From Firmicutes bacterium HGW-Firmicutes-8 (GTDB lineage: Bacteria > Bacillota > Thermincolia > Thermincolales > UBA2595): a DNA stretch of 64,000 nt. The position numbers and the translations under genes were made by a program. Below the pieces are notes generated by a model. It had not been told where the DNA came from. It was given only the letters and a program-made list of their open reading frames with translations, and ran no database searches. Position 1 is the first letter of the stretch, and each line of letters starts with the position of its first letter. The DNA lies in contig PGZN01000002.1 of NCBI GenBank assembly GCA_002840165.1, positions 40,103 through 104,102 on the forward strand. Reading direction: 5' to 3'. Of the stretch, positions 36,861 to 45,743 are shown in pieces.

Positions 36861-37066
36861 GTAAAGGAGCAGCCCAATATTTAGCCATGAAAGCCCAGGA
36901 AGCGGTAGATACATTCCTCCAGGACGGCTACAACTCAGCTTGTTACCGGCTCCCGCATACGCGGATCACCGACAAGCGGACGTCAGACTCGTCCTTCCGG
37001 AAAATATCTACCGCTTCCTGTATTTGCGGTCAAAATTTCGGGCAGGCTGCCCCTTTACCTATGGGA
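36853..37066. repeat. 214-bp inverted-repeat element at the pbpA stop codon
   Basis: Ends are a perfect 15-bp inverted repeat, TCCCATAGGTAAAGG at 36853-36867 and its complement at 37052-37066; pairing continues with GCAGCC. A second paired segment inside is AGGAAGCGGTAGATA (36897-36911) against its complement near 37005-37020, extended imperfectly by TTCC..AGGACG. The element includes the pbpA stop and lies between the convergent pbpA and ypeB genes, so it may also serve as a terminator. It resembles a MITE; a related end is found near 55.8 kb. Confidence 0.75.
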
Positions 37067-37077
37067 CACTACCATTT

Positions 37078-38433
37078 TTACATTGTCACCGGACCTCCGT
37101 TGGTATTAACAACTTTTAATATCTTTTCCTCTTTTCCTGTATTGGCATTTATATAGACGATAAAATTATCTCCATTCAGGTCTCCTTTGACTTCATAGAC
37201 AAGTATTTCTTGAAGGTTTTCCAACGGAATTACGGCAAGCTTCTTTGACTTAATCTTCAGCTGAGGGTTGACTGCTTTTAAGGCCTGCTGTTCACTGATT
37301 TTAGGTTTGGAAAGCTTCCTGGTTTGATGATTCATGACAAATCCCGTACCCTCAAATCCGACTACCTCGCCATTATCCAGAGCTATTTTGACTTTCATCA
37401 GATCAGGATAAATAATTACCCCGTCCTGTATATATTCAAAAATAACGACTCCGGTATTTCGCTGTTCAATCACATATGTGGGTTCCATATTATTTATTTT
37501 TTGTCCTGCCAGGAACCTGCTCCCAATTGAAGCAGCCTTACCGGCAGGCATTTTAGGTTTGGCTACAGCCCTAGTATTCAGCATTGACAGGACATGCCCG
37601 CCTTTTTTTGTAACATCTACAATAACGACAGGCGTTTTCGCATTTTGAGGGACTAAGTGGATTCTGAAAGCCGGGATGGTCCCGTTTACATTTTCGGTTT
37701 TCGTAGTTTTATATTTGTTTGTCGTTCCTGCCTCTACAAAACTTCTGGCAATATCGGCCGCCCGGTCTTTATTGATTTGATTGCCAGTCAAGCCTTTGGG
37801 ACTCTGACGGGTAATGTGGTCTGAAAACGGGCCGTCATAAATCAATGTTGGGAAAGCTTCCATGTTTTTATCAATCTTTTGCAGACCCATAGGCACCGGA
37901 GGTACCTTTTTACTCAGGTCACGGTCCGCCGCTCCCTTTATTTCACCCCATGAAAGCCTGCCGTCAGCCGCCGACCTTTCAATTTTTTGCAGTTCAACTG
38001 CAAGATAGCCGGCCTGTGTGTGAAGTTCGTTTAGTTTTTTAAGCTCCTCCGGTTTTACGGTAAGACCCCGGGAATACTTCTTAGCCAGAGACCATGCGTA
38101 ATCCCCTGTTTGGGTCAGGAAACTTGAGGTTCTAGTTACACTAGGACCGGTCATAGGAATTTGGGATAGGTTTTGCTGGGCTGCATAGGCCTGCTGCCAG
38201 ATATCGGCAAAAATCATCATCCTCTGCCCGGGAGAATTCGCCACAACTCCTTTTGAGATCATGGCCTCAACATTTTCCACATGCCCTATCAGATTATAAA
38301 AGGCGCCCTGGTTGCGATTATTCAAATAAGTGACATACTGCTGTTTATCGCGTGACAGGCCGTAACCCCAGTAAGCAAGCCCAGCAATAGCCAGTACCCC
38401 GACCAAGGCGGGAATAATCCACCATCTTTTCAA
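37078..38433 (-). CDS. ypeB: Spore germination protein YpeB
   Basis: Partner that stabilises and localises SleB in the spore. 451 aa from a TTG start (MKRWWIIPALVG) with GAGGAGG 8 nt upstream, the same size as Bacillus YpeB. An N-terminal membrane anchor (about 5-22) is followed by the helical YpeB region and C-terminal PepSY-like repeats (ISEQQALKAVNPQLKIKS, VYEVKGDLNGDNFIVYINANTG). A longer reading would overlap sleB; the TTG start leaves a 40-nt gap. Forms the sleB-ypeB operon, expected to be forespore-expressed. Confidence 0.93.
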   Translation of the reverse strand: MKRWWIIPALVGVLAIAGLAYWGYGLSRDKQQYVTYLNNRNQGAFYNLIGHVENVEAMISKGVVANSPGQRMMIFADIWQQAYAAQQNLSQIPMTGPSVTRTSSFLTQTGDYAWSLAKKYSRGLTVKPEELKKLNELHTQAGYLAVELQKIERSAADGRLSWGEIKGAADRDLSKKVPPVPMGLQKIDKNMEAFPTLIYDGPFSDHITRQSPKGLTGNQINKDRAADIARSFVEAGTTNKYKTTKTENVNGTIPAFRIHLVPQNAKTPVVIVDVTKKGGHVLSMLNTRAVAKPKMPAGKAASIGSRFLAGQKINNMEPTYVIEQRNTGVVIFEYIQDGVIIYPDLMKVKIALDNGEVVGFEGTGFVMNHQTRKLSKPKISEQQALKAVNPQLKIKSKKLAVIPLENLQEILVYEVKGDLNGDNFIVYINANTGKEEKILKVVNTNGGPVTM

Positions 38434-38473
38434 GTCAACATCCTCCTCTTCTTTTACCTTGACATCACCATTA

Positions 38474-39160
38474 TTATTTAGCAAACACGTGGGCGCCAAT
38501 TTGGGTTATAATCGGCCGGGACCATATCCAACTGCTTACCGGTTTGGCCGGATTCCAGAAAAACAGGGCGCCCTGGGTGGGGTCCCAGCCGTTAATAGCA
38601 TCAAGCGCAGCCTTCAAGGACTCCTGAGAAGGCGTTTGATTTGCGATACCGTTTGTTATTGATTCAAAAGCATTGGGCTCATATATGACTCCAGCCAAAG
38701 TAGTGGGAAATTTGCCGCTCGCCACCCGGTTAAGGATTGTTGCGCCAACCGCCACCTTGCCAAGGTACGGTTCATCCCCGGCCTCTCCCATGATAACCCT
38801 GGCCAGGAGCGTTACATCATCCCTCGCCGAAACACCCCTGGAAGGTTGATATGTGGCCGGCCCCCGGACATTAAAGCCCAGGGCCGCCCAGGTGGCAGGG
38901 CCTACCACCCCGTCTGCACCCAAGCCGTTGTTTCTCTGAAACCGCTTAACTGCATCCGCAGTACCGGCGCCAAAAACCCCGTCAATAGGTCCATTGTAAT
39001 AACCCCAATCACTTAACTTCGATTGCACGTTGGAAACATCACGGCCCGAACTACCCCAATAAAGAGTAGGTGTTTGGGCAGAAATGCTGTGGGAATAAAT
39101 AAAGATTCCGAACAAAACAGATAGAATCACGGCAAAAACTACAAATTTCTTTAAACGCAT
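38474..39160 (-). CDS. sleB: Spore cortex-lytic enzyme SleB
   Basis: Lytic transglycosylase that degrades muramic-lactam cortex peptidoglycan during germination. 228 aa: signal peptide (about 3-28), PG_binding_1 domain (GSSGRDVSNVQSKL, GVFGAGTADAVKRFQ, VVGPATWAALG), then the Hydrolase_2 domain starting DDVTLLARVIMGEAGDE with the catalytic Glu, and ending GALFFWNPAKPVSSWIW. ATG (MRLKKFV) has AAAGGA 8 nt upstream; an ATG three codons earlier is too close to it. Cotranscribed with ypeB. Confidence 0.95.
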   Translation of the reverse strand: MRLKKFVVFAVILSVLFGIFIYSHSISAQTPTLYWGSSGRDVSNVQSKLSDWGYYNGPIDGVFGAGTADAVKRFQRNNGLGADGVVGPATWAALGFNVRGPATYQPSRGVSARDDVTLLARVIMGEAGDEPYLGKVAVGATILNRVASGKFPTTLAGVIYEPNAFESITNGIANQTPSQESLKAALDAINGWDPTQGALFFWNPAKPVSSWIWSRPIITQIGAHVFAK

Positions 39161-39311
39161 CGCTACCATCCTTTCTTGGCCTTTCCAGAGCCGGAAATCA
39201 CTTACTTAATTGCTATAGAATTAGGATATCCTCTGTAACATTCTTCTATGTATTTACCGGTCCGCAAAATCCAAAAAACCAGCCTGGCAGCTTAACTCTT
39301 TTTTTGAAATA

Positions 39312-39376
39312 GAAAAAACAAGCAGGCCTTGCAGGATTTATTGTCTGCTAATCCCACATTTCGCCTGCTCATTTTT
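39312..39376 (-). terminator. Probable terminator of the ferritin-like gene
   Basis: Minus strand AGCAGGC and GCCTGCT separated by about 40 nt, then TGTTTTTTCT. The loop is long, so confidence is moderate. Confidence 0.55.
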
Positions 39377-39401
39377 TAGGTAAGTATCTAGCGACTACAT
39401 A

Positions 39402-39848
39402 CTACTGCCAGTTATGCGGCCCCTGGAGACCCAGATTGCCGAACGGGCTTTGGCCATATTGGGTCTGAGGAATCTGTTGGCCCTGCTGGGTCTGCTGACC
39501 ATACTGGGTCTGCTGGTTAGCCTTAACTGCTTGAGCCTGTTGACTATACTGCCCTTTTTGGCTTAGCAGTTGGTCAACTTCCTGCTTACCTTTTGATAGG
39601 AACTGGGCTTCCTGAGGGTCCAGGATTTCTATCAGGTGAATAAGTTCACCCACATGCTGCCGTTCTTCATCACGGATTGAGTATAGAATAGCCTTTGCCC
39701 TTTGATCATCCGTAGCCATAGCATGAGCATCATAGACCACTATAGCTTCCAATTCCCCGGCGATATCAACCCTTAAAGCCTGAACCAGTTCGTCTTTTGT
39801 AAGTTTCTTCGATACATTCCCGGTAAAGGGATCACTCATCTGAACCAT
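39402..39848 (-). CDS. Small ferritin-like diiron protein with Gln-rich tail
   Basis: 148 aa. Residues ~15-90 form two helices with iron ligands: Glu in GELEAIVVYDAHA and the EExxH motif in DEERQHVGELIHLIE. This is a half-ferritin pattern, like the cargo ferritins of encapsulin systems or short rubrerythrin-like proteins, which need dimers to complete a four-helix diiron site. The last ~45 residues are low-complexity, rich in Gln, Thr, Tyr and Gly (QQTQYGQ repeats). AAGGAGG precedes the ATG. Next to sleB-ypeB, so a spore role is possible; no encapsulin gene is in the window. Confidence 0.75.
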   Translation of the reverse strand: MVQMSDPFTGNVSKKLTKDELVQALRVDIAGELEAIVVYDAHAMATDDQRAKAILYSIRDEERQHVGELIHLIEILDPQEAQFLSKGKQEVDQLLSQKGQYSQQAQAVKANQQTQYGQQTQQGQQIPQTQYGQSPFGNLGLQGPHNWQ

Positions 39849-39957
39849 TTCATCATCGCCTCCTTAACATGGTATTATTGCCAGTAAAATAATTAATATG
39901 CTAAAAACCCCGTGATATCAAGGATTTTTCAACAAACCTGTTTTTTCCGCCAACTTA

Positions 39958-40257
39958 ACTGTCTCTAATTAAAGAGACGGTCCTCCTTGAAGATAAAAAT
40001 TTTGATGTTATCTGTCATAAGAAAAACCTGAGATAGAGTGTCATGTTGCAGTTATCGCAGACGGATGAAAAACAGAGCAGCGGAGGCCACGGATGGCCGG
40101 AGCCCCGGCTCGCGGCACGGATGCCGCTGAGCCGGGACGATAGTTTTTCATCCGGCAAGATTTACTGCAACAGACACTCTATCTGGTTTTTCGTTGACTG
40201 ATAACATCAAAATTTCCCCCACAAAGAGAAGGACCGTCTCTTTAATTATGAGACAGT
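39958..40257. repeat. 300-bp near-perfect palindromic element
   Basis: Arms of about 135 bp match with few mismatches: both ends read ACTGTCTC-TAATTAAAGAGACGGTCCT inward, then AATTTTGATGTTATC, GAAAAACC, GATAGAGTGTC, GTTGCAGT and CGGATGAAAAAC. The centre has the hairpins GGCCACGGATGGCC and CCCGGCTCGCGGCA-CGGA-TGCCGCTGAGCCGGG. It starts 110 bp before the ferritin-like gene and stops 4 bp from the thiH stop codon. No coding content. It would form a huge cruciform or RNA hairpin, and may end thiSGH transcription; MITE-like. Confidence 0.85.
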
Positions 40258-40261
40258 CCCT

Positions 40262-41365
40262 TCATATTACCAGCCAATCTTTGCTTACCGGTTGGTATCC
40301 CAATCTATGAATTGCTTCCTTTATCTCCCTAACAGACCTCTTATCAGAGATGTCAAACTGCCCATTGTGTCCATCACCATCCAGTCTTCCACCCACCTCA
40401 GTACAAGACCCGGCGGACATTCTGGTTACCCCCAGTCTGATTAAATTGTCCCTTAAAACAGCCTTTTCTCTAGTGGAGAGTGTGATACCGACCCGTGGTA
40501 AAAATAACCGGAAAGCCGTAATCATTTGGACGAGGTCTTTGTCCGTAACAGCAGATGCCGGTTGATACCGGCCCAGCGCCGGTCTTAACCGGGGAAACGA
40601 TATACTTATCTCAGTACTGGGAAACCTGTCCTGAAGATACCTGGAATGCAGACCGGCTGCGAAAACCTCTTTCCGCCAGTCAAAAAGCCCTATCAGGGCG
40701 CCGATATTAACTGCCCGCATTCCGGCCTGACAGGCCCGCTCGGGTGCATTGATTCTGAACAGGTAATTCTTCTTGGGGCCTTTTATATGTACTCGGTCAT
40801 AAGTTATTGGGTCATATACTTCCTGGTAAATGGTCACCCCATCAACCCCGGCTGACAATAGTAACTTGTACTCCGGAGTTTCCAAGGGGTAAATTTCAAT
40901 CGCAATTGAACAAAAGTATTTGCGAAGCCTTTGAACACAAGCCGCAATATATTCAACCGGTGACTTAGTTCGTGATTCACCTGTTAGAATCAGAAGATGG
41001 CGCAGACCGGTCTCTGCAATCAATCGCCCCTCCTTCTCTACCTCATCAACAGATAACGTCCTCCGCCGCAATTTACTTTTGGTGCTAAACCCACAGTAGC
41101 TGCACTCATTGGTACAGAAATTTGACAAATACAAAGGGGTAAATAAATAAATCACCCGTCCAAAATTACGGACAGTAAGCCGGTGGGCCTTCTGAGCCAT
41201 TTCTTCAAGGTTTTTCTCCGCCTCCGGAGATAACAGGACCATGAAATCCCTTTCGGAAAGTTCCCCTTTTTCGATAGCTTCCCTGACCTGTTTAGGTGTT
41301 ACCCTGTTAATATACTTGTCAGCATCAAAATCCTGGCAGCTGTGATATATATCGGAAAACTTCAT
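40262..41365 (-). CDS. thiH: 2-iminoacetate synthase (tyrosine lyase) ThiH
   Basis: Radical SAM enzyme that cleaves tyrosine to dehydroglycine and p-cresol for the thiazole moiety of thiamin. 367 aa, with the cluster motif CTNECSYC (CxxxCxxC near residue 85), the [13 protein letters not shown] region and the C-terminal [10 protein letters not shown] loop. Use of ThiH instead of the oxygen-dependent ThiO fits an anaerobe. Last gene of thiS-thiG-thiH; thiF is not in the window. Confidence 0.95.
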   Translation of the reverse strand: MKFSDIYHSCQDFDADKYINRVTPKQVREAIEKGELSERDFMVLLSPEAEKNLEEMAQKAHRLTVRNFGRVIYLFTPLYLSNFCTNECSYCGFSTKSKLRRRTLSVDEVEKEGRLIAETGLRHLLILTGESRTKSPVEYIAACVQRLRKYFCSIAIEIYPLETPEYKLLLSAGVDGVTIYQEVYDPITYDRVHIKGPKKNYLFRINAPERACQAGMRAVNIGALIGLFDWRKEVFAAGLHSRYLQDRFPSTEISISFPRLRPALGRYQPASAVTDKDLVQMITAFRLFLPRVGITLSTREKAVLRDNLIRLGVTRMSAGSCTEVGGRLDGDGHNGQFDISDKRSVREIKEAIHRLGYQPVSKDWLVI

Positions 41366-41419
41366 AAGCTCTGTCCTTCCGTCTTATCTGTCCTGGCCCC
41401 TCCTCTTACTGGGCGCCGG

Positions 41420-42193
41420 CTATTCTATATCCCGTAAAAACCCGGTCAAGGGTGATGACGCTTCCCCGGAACTTTTAACACCCCCGGGCCCGGCCAAAAA
41501 GGCCCTGCGGCCGGCCCTGACGGCCAAGCTAAAAGCTTCTGCCATTGCTACGGGGTCATTGGCCACAGCAATCGCCGTATTAACCAAAACCGCTTCCGCT
41601 CCCATTTCCATTGCCTCAGCTGCTTCGGAAGGCCGCCCAATCCCGGCATCAACAATTATCGGGAGGTCAATTTCGTCAATTAAGATCCGAACCAGTTCCT
41701 TCGTTTTCAAACCCCTGTTAGAGCCTATAGGGGAGCCCAACGGCATTATTGCAGCAGCTCCTGCATCTCTCATCTCTCTGGCCGCCATTAAGTCAGGACT
41801 CATATAGGGAAAAACAGCAAACCCTTCTTTCGCCAAAATCTCTGTGGCTTTGATGGTTTCGTAATTATCCGGAAGAAGGTATTTGTTGTCCTTAATAACC
41901 TCAATCTTGACCCAGTTTCCACATCCCGCCGCCCTGGCAATGCGGGCTATTTTTACCGCTTCTTCGGCGGTTCGCGCCCCAGATGTATTTGGCATTAAAA
42001 CACACTCTTTATTTATGTATTTAAGCATATTCTCCTGCTGGTTTTCAAAATCTACCCGGCGCAAAGCCACAGTTACCACCTGCACGCCTGAGGTTCTTAT
42101 AATATCGGGAATTAAAGCATCTGTCGAGAATTTGCCGGTGCCGAGGAACAACCGGTTATTAATTTCTTTCCCGCCAATCTTTAAATTGTCCAT
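41420..42193 (-). CDS. thiG: Thiazole synthase ThiG
   Basis: Builds thiazole phosphate from DXP, dehydroglycine and ThiS-thiocarboxylate. The 257-aa TIM barrel opens [19 protein letters not shown], has the Schiff-base Lys in [30 protein letters not shown] and [20 protein letters not shown]. Its ATG comes three bases after the thiS stop. Acts as a complex with ThiH and ThiS. Confidence 0.96.
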   Translation of the reverse strand: MDNLKIGGKEINNRLFLGTGKFSTDALIPDIIRTSGVQVVTVALRRVDFENQQENMLKYINKECVLMPNTSGARTAEEAVKIARIARAAGCGNWVKIEVIKDNKYLLPDNYETIKATEILAKEGFAVFPYMSPDLMAAREMRDAGAAAIMPLGSPIGSNRGLKTKELVRILIDEIDLPIIVDAGIGRPSEAAEAMEMGAEAVLVNTAIAVANDPVAMAEAFSLAVRAGRRAFLAGPGGVKSSGEASSPLTGFLRDIE

Positions 42194-42196
42194 TTA

Positions 42197-42397
42197 TTAG
42201 CCCCCTCCAACAAACCGTAGTATTTCTATTTCGTCACAATCTTTCATCATCGTAGTTGGCCAGGTCTCTTTTTCCATAATCTCCCCATTGTACTGCACAA
42301 CTACTTCCCCGGGATTTATCCCTTTAGCTTCTAATAGTTGACCGATAGACAGTGACAGGTTCAATTCCGAAACCTGTCCATTAATTTTAACCTTCAC
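42197..42397 (-). CDS. thiS: Sulfur carrier protein ThiS
   Basis: 66-aa ubiquitin-fold sulfur carrier. It ends in RFVGGG, giving the Gly-Gly C-terminus to be thiocarboxylated. GTG start (MKVKINGQVSE) with GGAGG 8 nt upstream; the ATG five codons earlier contains that site. First gene of the operon behind a good sigma-A promoter. No TPP riboswitch is recognisable in the ~40-nt leader. Confidence 0.93.
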   Translation of the reverse strand: MKVKINGQVSELNLSLSIGQLLEAKGINPGEVVVQYNGEIMEKETWPTTMMKDCDEIEILRFVGGG

Positions 42398-42437
42398 TGT
42401 TAATACCTCCATATGCTATGAAAGTTAATTATCAACA

Positions 42438-42466
42438 ATTATATAATCTTTCAACCTATTTGTAAA
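42438..42466 (-). promoter_or_regulatory. Sigma-A promoter of thiSGH
   Basis: Minus strand TTTACA (42461-42466), 17-nt spacer, TATAAT (42438-42443), about 40 nt ahead of the thiS start. Confidence 0.75.
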
Positions 42467-42548
42467 CGGATGATTTATCTTTTAAAGTTAAACTATTTTC
42501 CGGTATTCCACGATATGTATAATAAATAAGCATCAGGAGGACGTCCAT

Positions 42549-42764
42549 ATGTTAATGAAAACCTGCCCTTATTGTCAGAACGCTTCATTCAGTTCAACTA
42601 CCTTAGGCGGCCCTTGGTTATGCCCTTCCTGTGGGGAGGATATCACCCATACTCCTGTTGAAGCCCCCCATCGACCTGTTCAAACCGGAGAGGCTGCAAA
42701 TGGGAAGAATCCTTTCGATTCAGTTCGGAAATTTTTCCGGAAACTAATAAAGGCAGGTAGTTAA
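42549..42764 (+). CDS. Small zinc-ribbon protein, hypothetical
   Basis: 71 aa. CPYC near residue 6 and CPSCG near residue 28 form one zinc ribbon; the rest is polar, with a basic amphipathic end FRKLIKAG. AGGAGG lies 8 nt upstream of the ATG and a strong terminator follows, so it is a real single gene although short. No function recognised. Confidence 0.75.
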   Translation: MLMKTCPYCQNASFSSTTLGGPWLCPSCGEDITHTPVEAPHRPVQTGEAANGKNPFDSVRKFFRKLIKAGS

Positions 42765-42809
42765 ACGGAAACCTGTATTGCATCTTGAAAATAAAGATGG
42801 GCAAAAAGC

Positions 42810-42849
42810 GACCTGAACTTCCGATTTTAGAACGTTCAGGTCTTTTTTT
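42810..42849 (+). terminator. Terminator of the zinc-ribbon gene
   Basis: GACCTGAAC and GTTCAGGTC around a 15-nt loop, then seven T residues. It lies between convergent genes; on the minus strand the T-run is absent. Confidence 0.88.
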
Positions 42850-42858
42850 ACTTATCAT

Positions 42859-44295
42859 TTATGAAATTCTTTGAGATTGTATTTGTTTTTTGTGACTGGG
42901 CCTTTCATTTTTGCTGTTTTCACGTTTCCGATGCAAGCCAGATTGTTCATGCTTTTCATACCGTGGTTTTTTCATCCGTAATGGGGTTTCTGTGGTTAAG
43001 TTTACCGGAGTTATATCAGGTTCCTTGGTAAGTAATTTTAGCGCAGCTGATAACAGGGTCACAGAATCGTTCTCCTCCAGCAACCCCTTGGCCACTTCTT
43101 TATACTGAAGATTATCTCCCCCATTGACAGCCTGCATCAGTTTTTCGATGGTTAAACGCTGTTGGCCCTCTACCGCATCAGTTAGAGTAGGAATGGGTTG
43201 GCGAACCATTTTCCTTTTCGTGATTTGTTCAATTAGTCTCAGATGGTTGAGCTCGCGAGGAGTTACCAGGGTTATCGCTAAACCGTTTTTACCCGCCCGC
43301 CCGGTACGGCCAATCCGATGAACATAACCTTCCGGGTCCTGGGGAATGTCGAAATTATAAACATGAGTCACACCGCTTATATCCAACCCTCGCGCGGCTA
43401 CGTCGGTGGCTACCAGTATTTCGGTAACACCTTCTTTAAAATGACGAAGCACACTGTCACGCTTGACCTGCGTTAGGTCCCCGTGGATTCCTTCGGCGGA
43501 ATACCCACGTTTGCTTAGCGCCTCAGAAATCTCATCTACCCTTCTTTTTGTCCGGCCAAAAATTATAGCAAGTTCTGGTGACTGAATATCCAGCAGTCGG
43601 CAGAGTACATCAAATTTTATTTTTTCCTGAACTTCAATATAATTTTGTTCAGTGTTGGGAACAGTGACGCCTTTCGCCTTCATACTGATAAACTCCGGGT
43701 CTTTCATAAATCGCCGGGCCAGGTCCTGAATGGGCTTGGGCATCGTAGCCGAAAAAAGTAAAGTCTGGCGCTCATCGGGTACTTCCCGGAGAATCGTTTG
43801 AATATCCTCAATGAACCCCATATTCAACATCTCGTCTGCTTCATCAATAACTGTCATTACTACGTGCTGCAGGCGAATTGTTTTTCTTCTCATGTGATCC
43901 ATTAAACGACCTGGTGTTCCCACAATGATTTGCGGCTTGTTCTTAAGCGCTCTGATCTGCCGGTTGATGTCCTGACCGCCGTAGATCGGCAGAGCCCGGA
44001 TGCCCTTAAACTGGCCAATTTTGTTTATTTCTTCAGCCACCTGAACAGCTAATTCCCTGGTGGGAGTGACCACAAGCCCCCTGATAGTTTCTGTTTCAAC
44101 ATCGATTTTTTCTACCAAAGGAATACCAAAAGCTGCTGTTTTTCCGGTACCGGTTTGCGCCTGTCCAATGATATCCCGACCGGCCAACACTACCGGAATA
44201 GTCTGTTCCTGAATAGGAGTGGTTTTTTCAAAACCCATATCAGCAGTAGCCCGGATCACTGAATTGCTTAGTTTCATCTCATAAAAAGTTGACAT
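42859..44295 (-). CDS. DEAD-box RNA helicase (CshA/DeaD type)
   Basis: 478 aa. Q motif in [14 protein letters not shown], Walker [21 protein letters not shown] in [16 protein letters not shown] in LFSATMP, and [10 protein letters not shown] at the end of the helicase core. The C-terminal ~110 residues include a helical segment (about 365-430) and a Lys/Arg/Ser tail for RNA binding. Probably works in ribosome assembly or RNA decay, especially in the cold; a cold-shock gene is directly upstream. Confidence 0.95.
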   Translation of the reverse strand: MSTFYEMKLSNSVIRATADMGFEKTTPIQEQTIPVVLAGRDIIGQAQTGTGKTAAFGIPLVEKIDVETETIRGLVVTPTRELAVQVAEEINKIGQFKGIRALPIYGGQDINRQIRALKNKPQIIVGTPGRLMDHMRRKTIRLQHVVMTVIDEADEMLNMGFIEDIQTILREVPDERQTLLFSATMPKPIQDLARRFMKDPEFISMKAKGVTVPNTEQNYIEVQEKIKFDVLCRLLDIQSPELAIIFGRTKRRVDEISEALSKRGYSAEGIHGDLTQVKRDSVLRHFKEGVTEILVATDVAARGLDISGVTHVYNFDIPQDPEGYVHRIGRTGRAGKNGLAITLVTPRELNHLRLIEQITKRKMVRQPIPTLTDAVEGQQRLTIEKLMQAVNGGDNLQYKEVAKGLLEENDSVTLLSAALKLLTKEPDITPVNLTTETPLRMKKPRYEKHEQSGLHRKRENSKNERPSHKKQIQSQRIS

Positions 44296-44371
44296 TATTC
44301 TTGTATTTCCTTTCTGATTCTCTTTCTAGTATTTGCTTTCCAGGGTAAAACTCTTTCATCTACCTGTACAA

Positions 44372-44409
44372 TGAAAAGGGCATTTCCGTGAAACCGGAAA
44401 TGCCCCTTC
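44372..44409 (-). terminator. Terminator of the cold-shock gene
   Basis: Minus strand AAGGGGCATTTCC-GGTTTCAC-GGAAATGCCCTT followed by TTCATTG. Long stem between csp and the helicase gene. Confidence 0.82.
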
Positions 44410-44428
44410 TCACATTATTTGATTTATC

Positions 44429-44626
44429 TTACAGGCGAACAACGTTAGCCGCTTGCGGGCCGCGGTTGCCTTCGACAACATCAAATTCGACTTCTTGTCC
44501 TTCGTCCAGGGTTTTGAACCCTTCGCTTTGGATAGCGGAGAAGTGAACGAAAACATCTCCACCTTCGTTACTCTCGATAAACCCAAACCCTTTTTCTGCA
44601 TTGAACCATTTTACTTTGCCTTGCAT
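44429..44626 (-). CDS. cspD: Cold-shock protein (CspA family)
   Basis: 65-aa OB-fold single-strand nucleic-acid chaperone. RNP1 KGFGFI and RNP2 VFVHF are intact, within [25 protein letters not shown] is 8 nt upstream of the ATG; the reading frame runs further upstream but without a start signal. The 5' side has a possible promoter (TTGAAC near 44770) and a leader over 100 nt, in line with cold-inducible csp genes. The family paralogue letter cannot be assigned with confidence. Confidence 0.93.
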   Translation of the reverse strand: MQGKVKWFNAEKGFGFIESNEGGDVFVHFSAIQSEGFKTLDEGQEVEFDVVEGNRGPQAANVVRL

Positions 44627-44900
44627 GTGATAGGCCTCCTTAAAATAATTTGAATCAAAAAGCGGAATAACGTAAAACACCTTTTGCCCTTACAACAGAG
44701 ACCTAAAGATTATTTCGTTGTTCTCATCTTTTTAACACCGAATTTAACATTACCATAAACCAGTTCAAATTGCAAGCAATTTTTGGTGAAATTATAATAT
44801 TACCGGAAAATATTTATCTGCTTACTGTTATTATTTCTATTTTCCAGGTGATTATCCCTTATTTATACTTCATTTGACCAAATCAAGCCCGGCCTGAACT

Positions 44901-45743
44901 CTACCAACGCAGCGCTGTCAAGTCCACCTTTGGCACCAGCCCTTCTTGGGAGGCTCTGCTGAGCAGGGAGGTTACCGCTTCATAACCTGTCTCGCCTAAA
45001 TTCGAAGAGAACTCGTTCACGTAAAGCCTGATGTGCGCTTGCGCTACTTCAGGCGACAACTCTTGGGCATGACGCAGCACATACTCCTGCGACGCCTCCG
45101 GGTGTGCCCACGCGTATTTAACCGACTCCCGAATCCAGCCGGTGATGGCAGGTAAATCCAGGGACCGACGAGCTATGATTGCGCCCAGTGGAATCGGCAG
45201 GTTGGTATTTGCCTCCCACCAGGCGCCTAAATCAGCCAAGAGGGTTAGCCCATACGAAGGGTAAGTGAAGCGTGCCTCGTGGATAACAAGCCCGGCATCA
45301 ACCAAACCATCGTTTACAGCCGGCATAATCTCGTGAAACGGCAGAACTACAATCTCCCCCACGCCCCCCGGCACTTTTTGAGCTGCCCACAGCCTGAACA
45401 GTAAATAGGCAGTGGATCGTTCACTGGGTACCGCCACCCGTTGACCGGCCAGCATCTCTGGATCTTTAATGCTGCCGGCTCTATTTGGCGTCAGTACCAG
45501 CGGCCCGCAGCCTCTGCCTAAGGCGCCCCCGCATGGCAGCAGCGCGTACTCGGATAATACCCATGGCAGCGCCGCGTACGAGATCTTGAGAACCTCCGGC
45601 CCGTTCAAACTTGCTGCCAAACTGTTCGTGATGTTGATATCTGCGTAGGTGACATCAATCTTCGGTGCACCGGGTATTAGTCCGTGTACCCAGGCGTGGA
45701 AAATAAATGTGTCATTTGGGCAGGGAGAGAAGGCAATTTTCAT
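44901..45743 (-). CDS. mqnD: 1,4-dihydroxy-6-naphthoate synthase
   Basis: Futalosine-pathway menaquinone enzyme converting cyclic de-hypoxanthine futalosine to the naphthoate. The 280-aa periplasmic-binding-like fold opens MKIAFSPCPNDTFIFHAW, the MqnD signature, followed by DITNSLAAS-like INITNSLAASL and VAVPSERSTAYLLFRLW. The ATG has GGAGG 7 nt upstream and overlaps the mqnB stop in ATGA, so the longer frame is not used. Makes menaquinone for anaerobic respiration. mqnA, mqnC and mqnE are elsewhere. Confidence 0.94.
   Translation of the reverse strand: MKIAFSPCPNDTFIFHAWVHGLIPGAPKIDVTYADINITNSLAASLNGPEVLKISYAALPWVLSEYALLPCGGALGRGCGPLVLTPNRAGSIKDPEMLAGQRVAVPSERSTAYLLFRLWAAQKVPGGVGEIVVLPFHEIMPAVNDGLVDAGLVIHEARFTYPSYGLTLLADLGAWWEANTNLPIPLGAIIARRSLDLPAITGWIRESVKYAWAHPEASQEYVLRHAQELSPEVAQAHIRLYVNEFSSNLGETGYEAVTSLLSRASQEGLVPKVDLTALRW

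Noticed and set aside
36887..37156. Small gene starting MKAQEAVDTFLQDG
   Set aside because: The similarity of both arms is explained by the inverted repeat; there is no ribosome site and it overlaps the ypeB end. Kept only as an observation on the element.
39880..39945. Sporulation (sigma-G) promoter ahead of the ferritin-like gene, CATATTA with an upstream GATA
   Set aside because: Spacing is off from the consensus and similar matches are frequent in AT-rich DNA.
42398..42548. TPP riboswitch upstream of thiS
   Set aside because: The leader is only ~40 nt after the promoter and lacks the conserved CUGAGA and ACCUGAU blocks.
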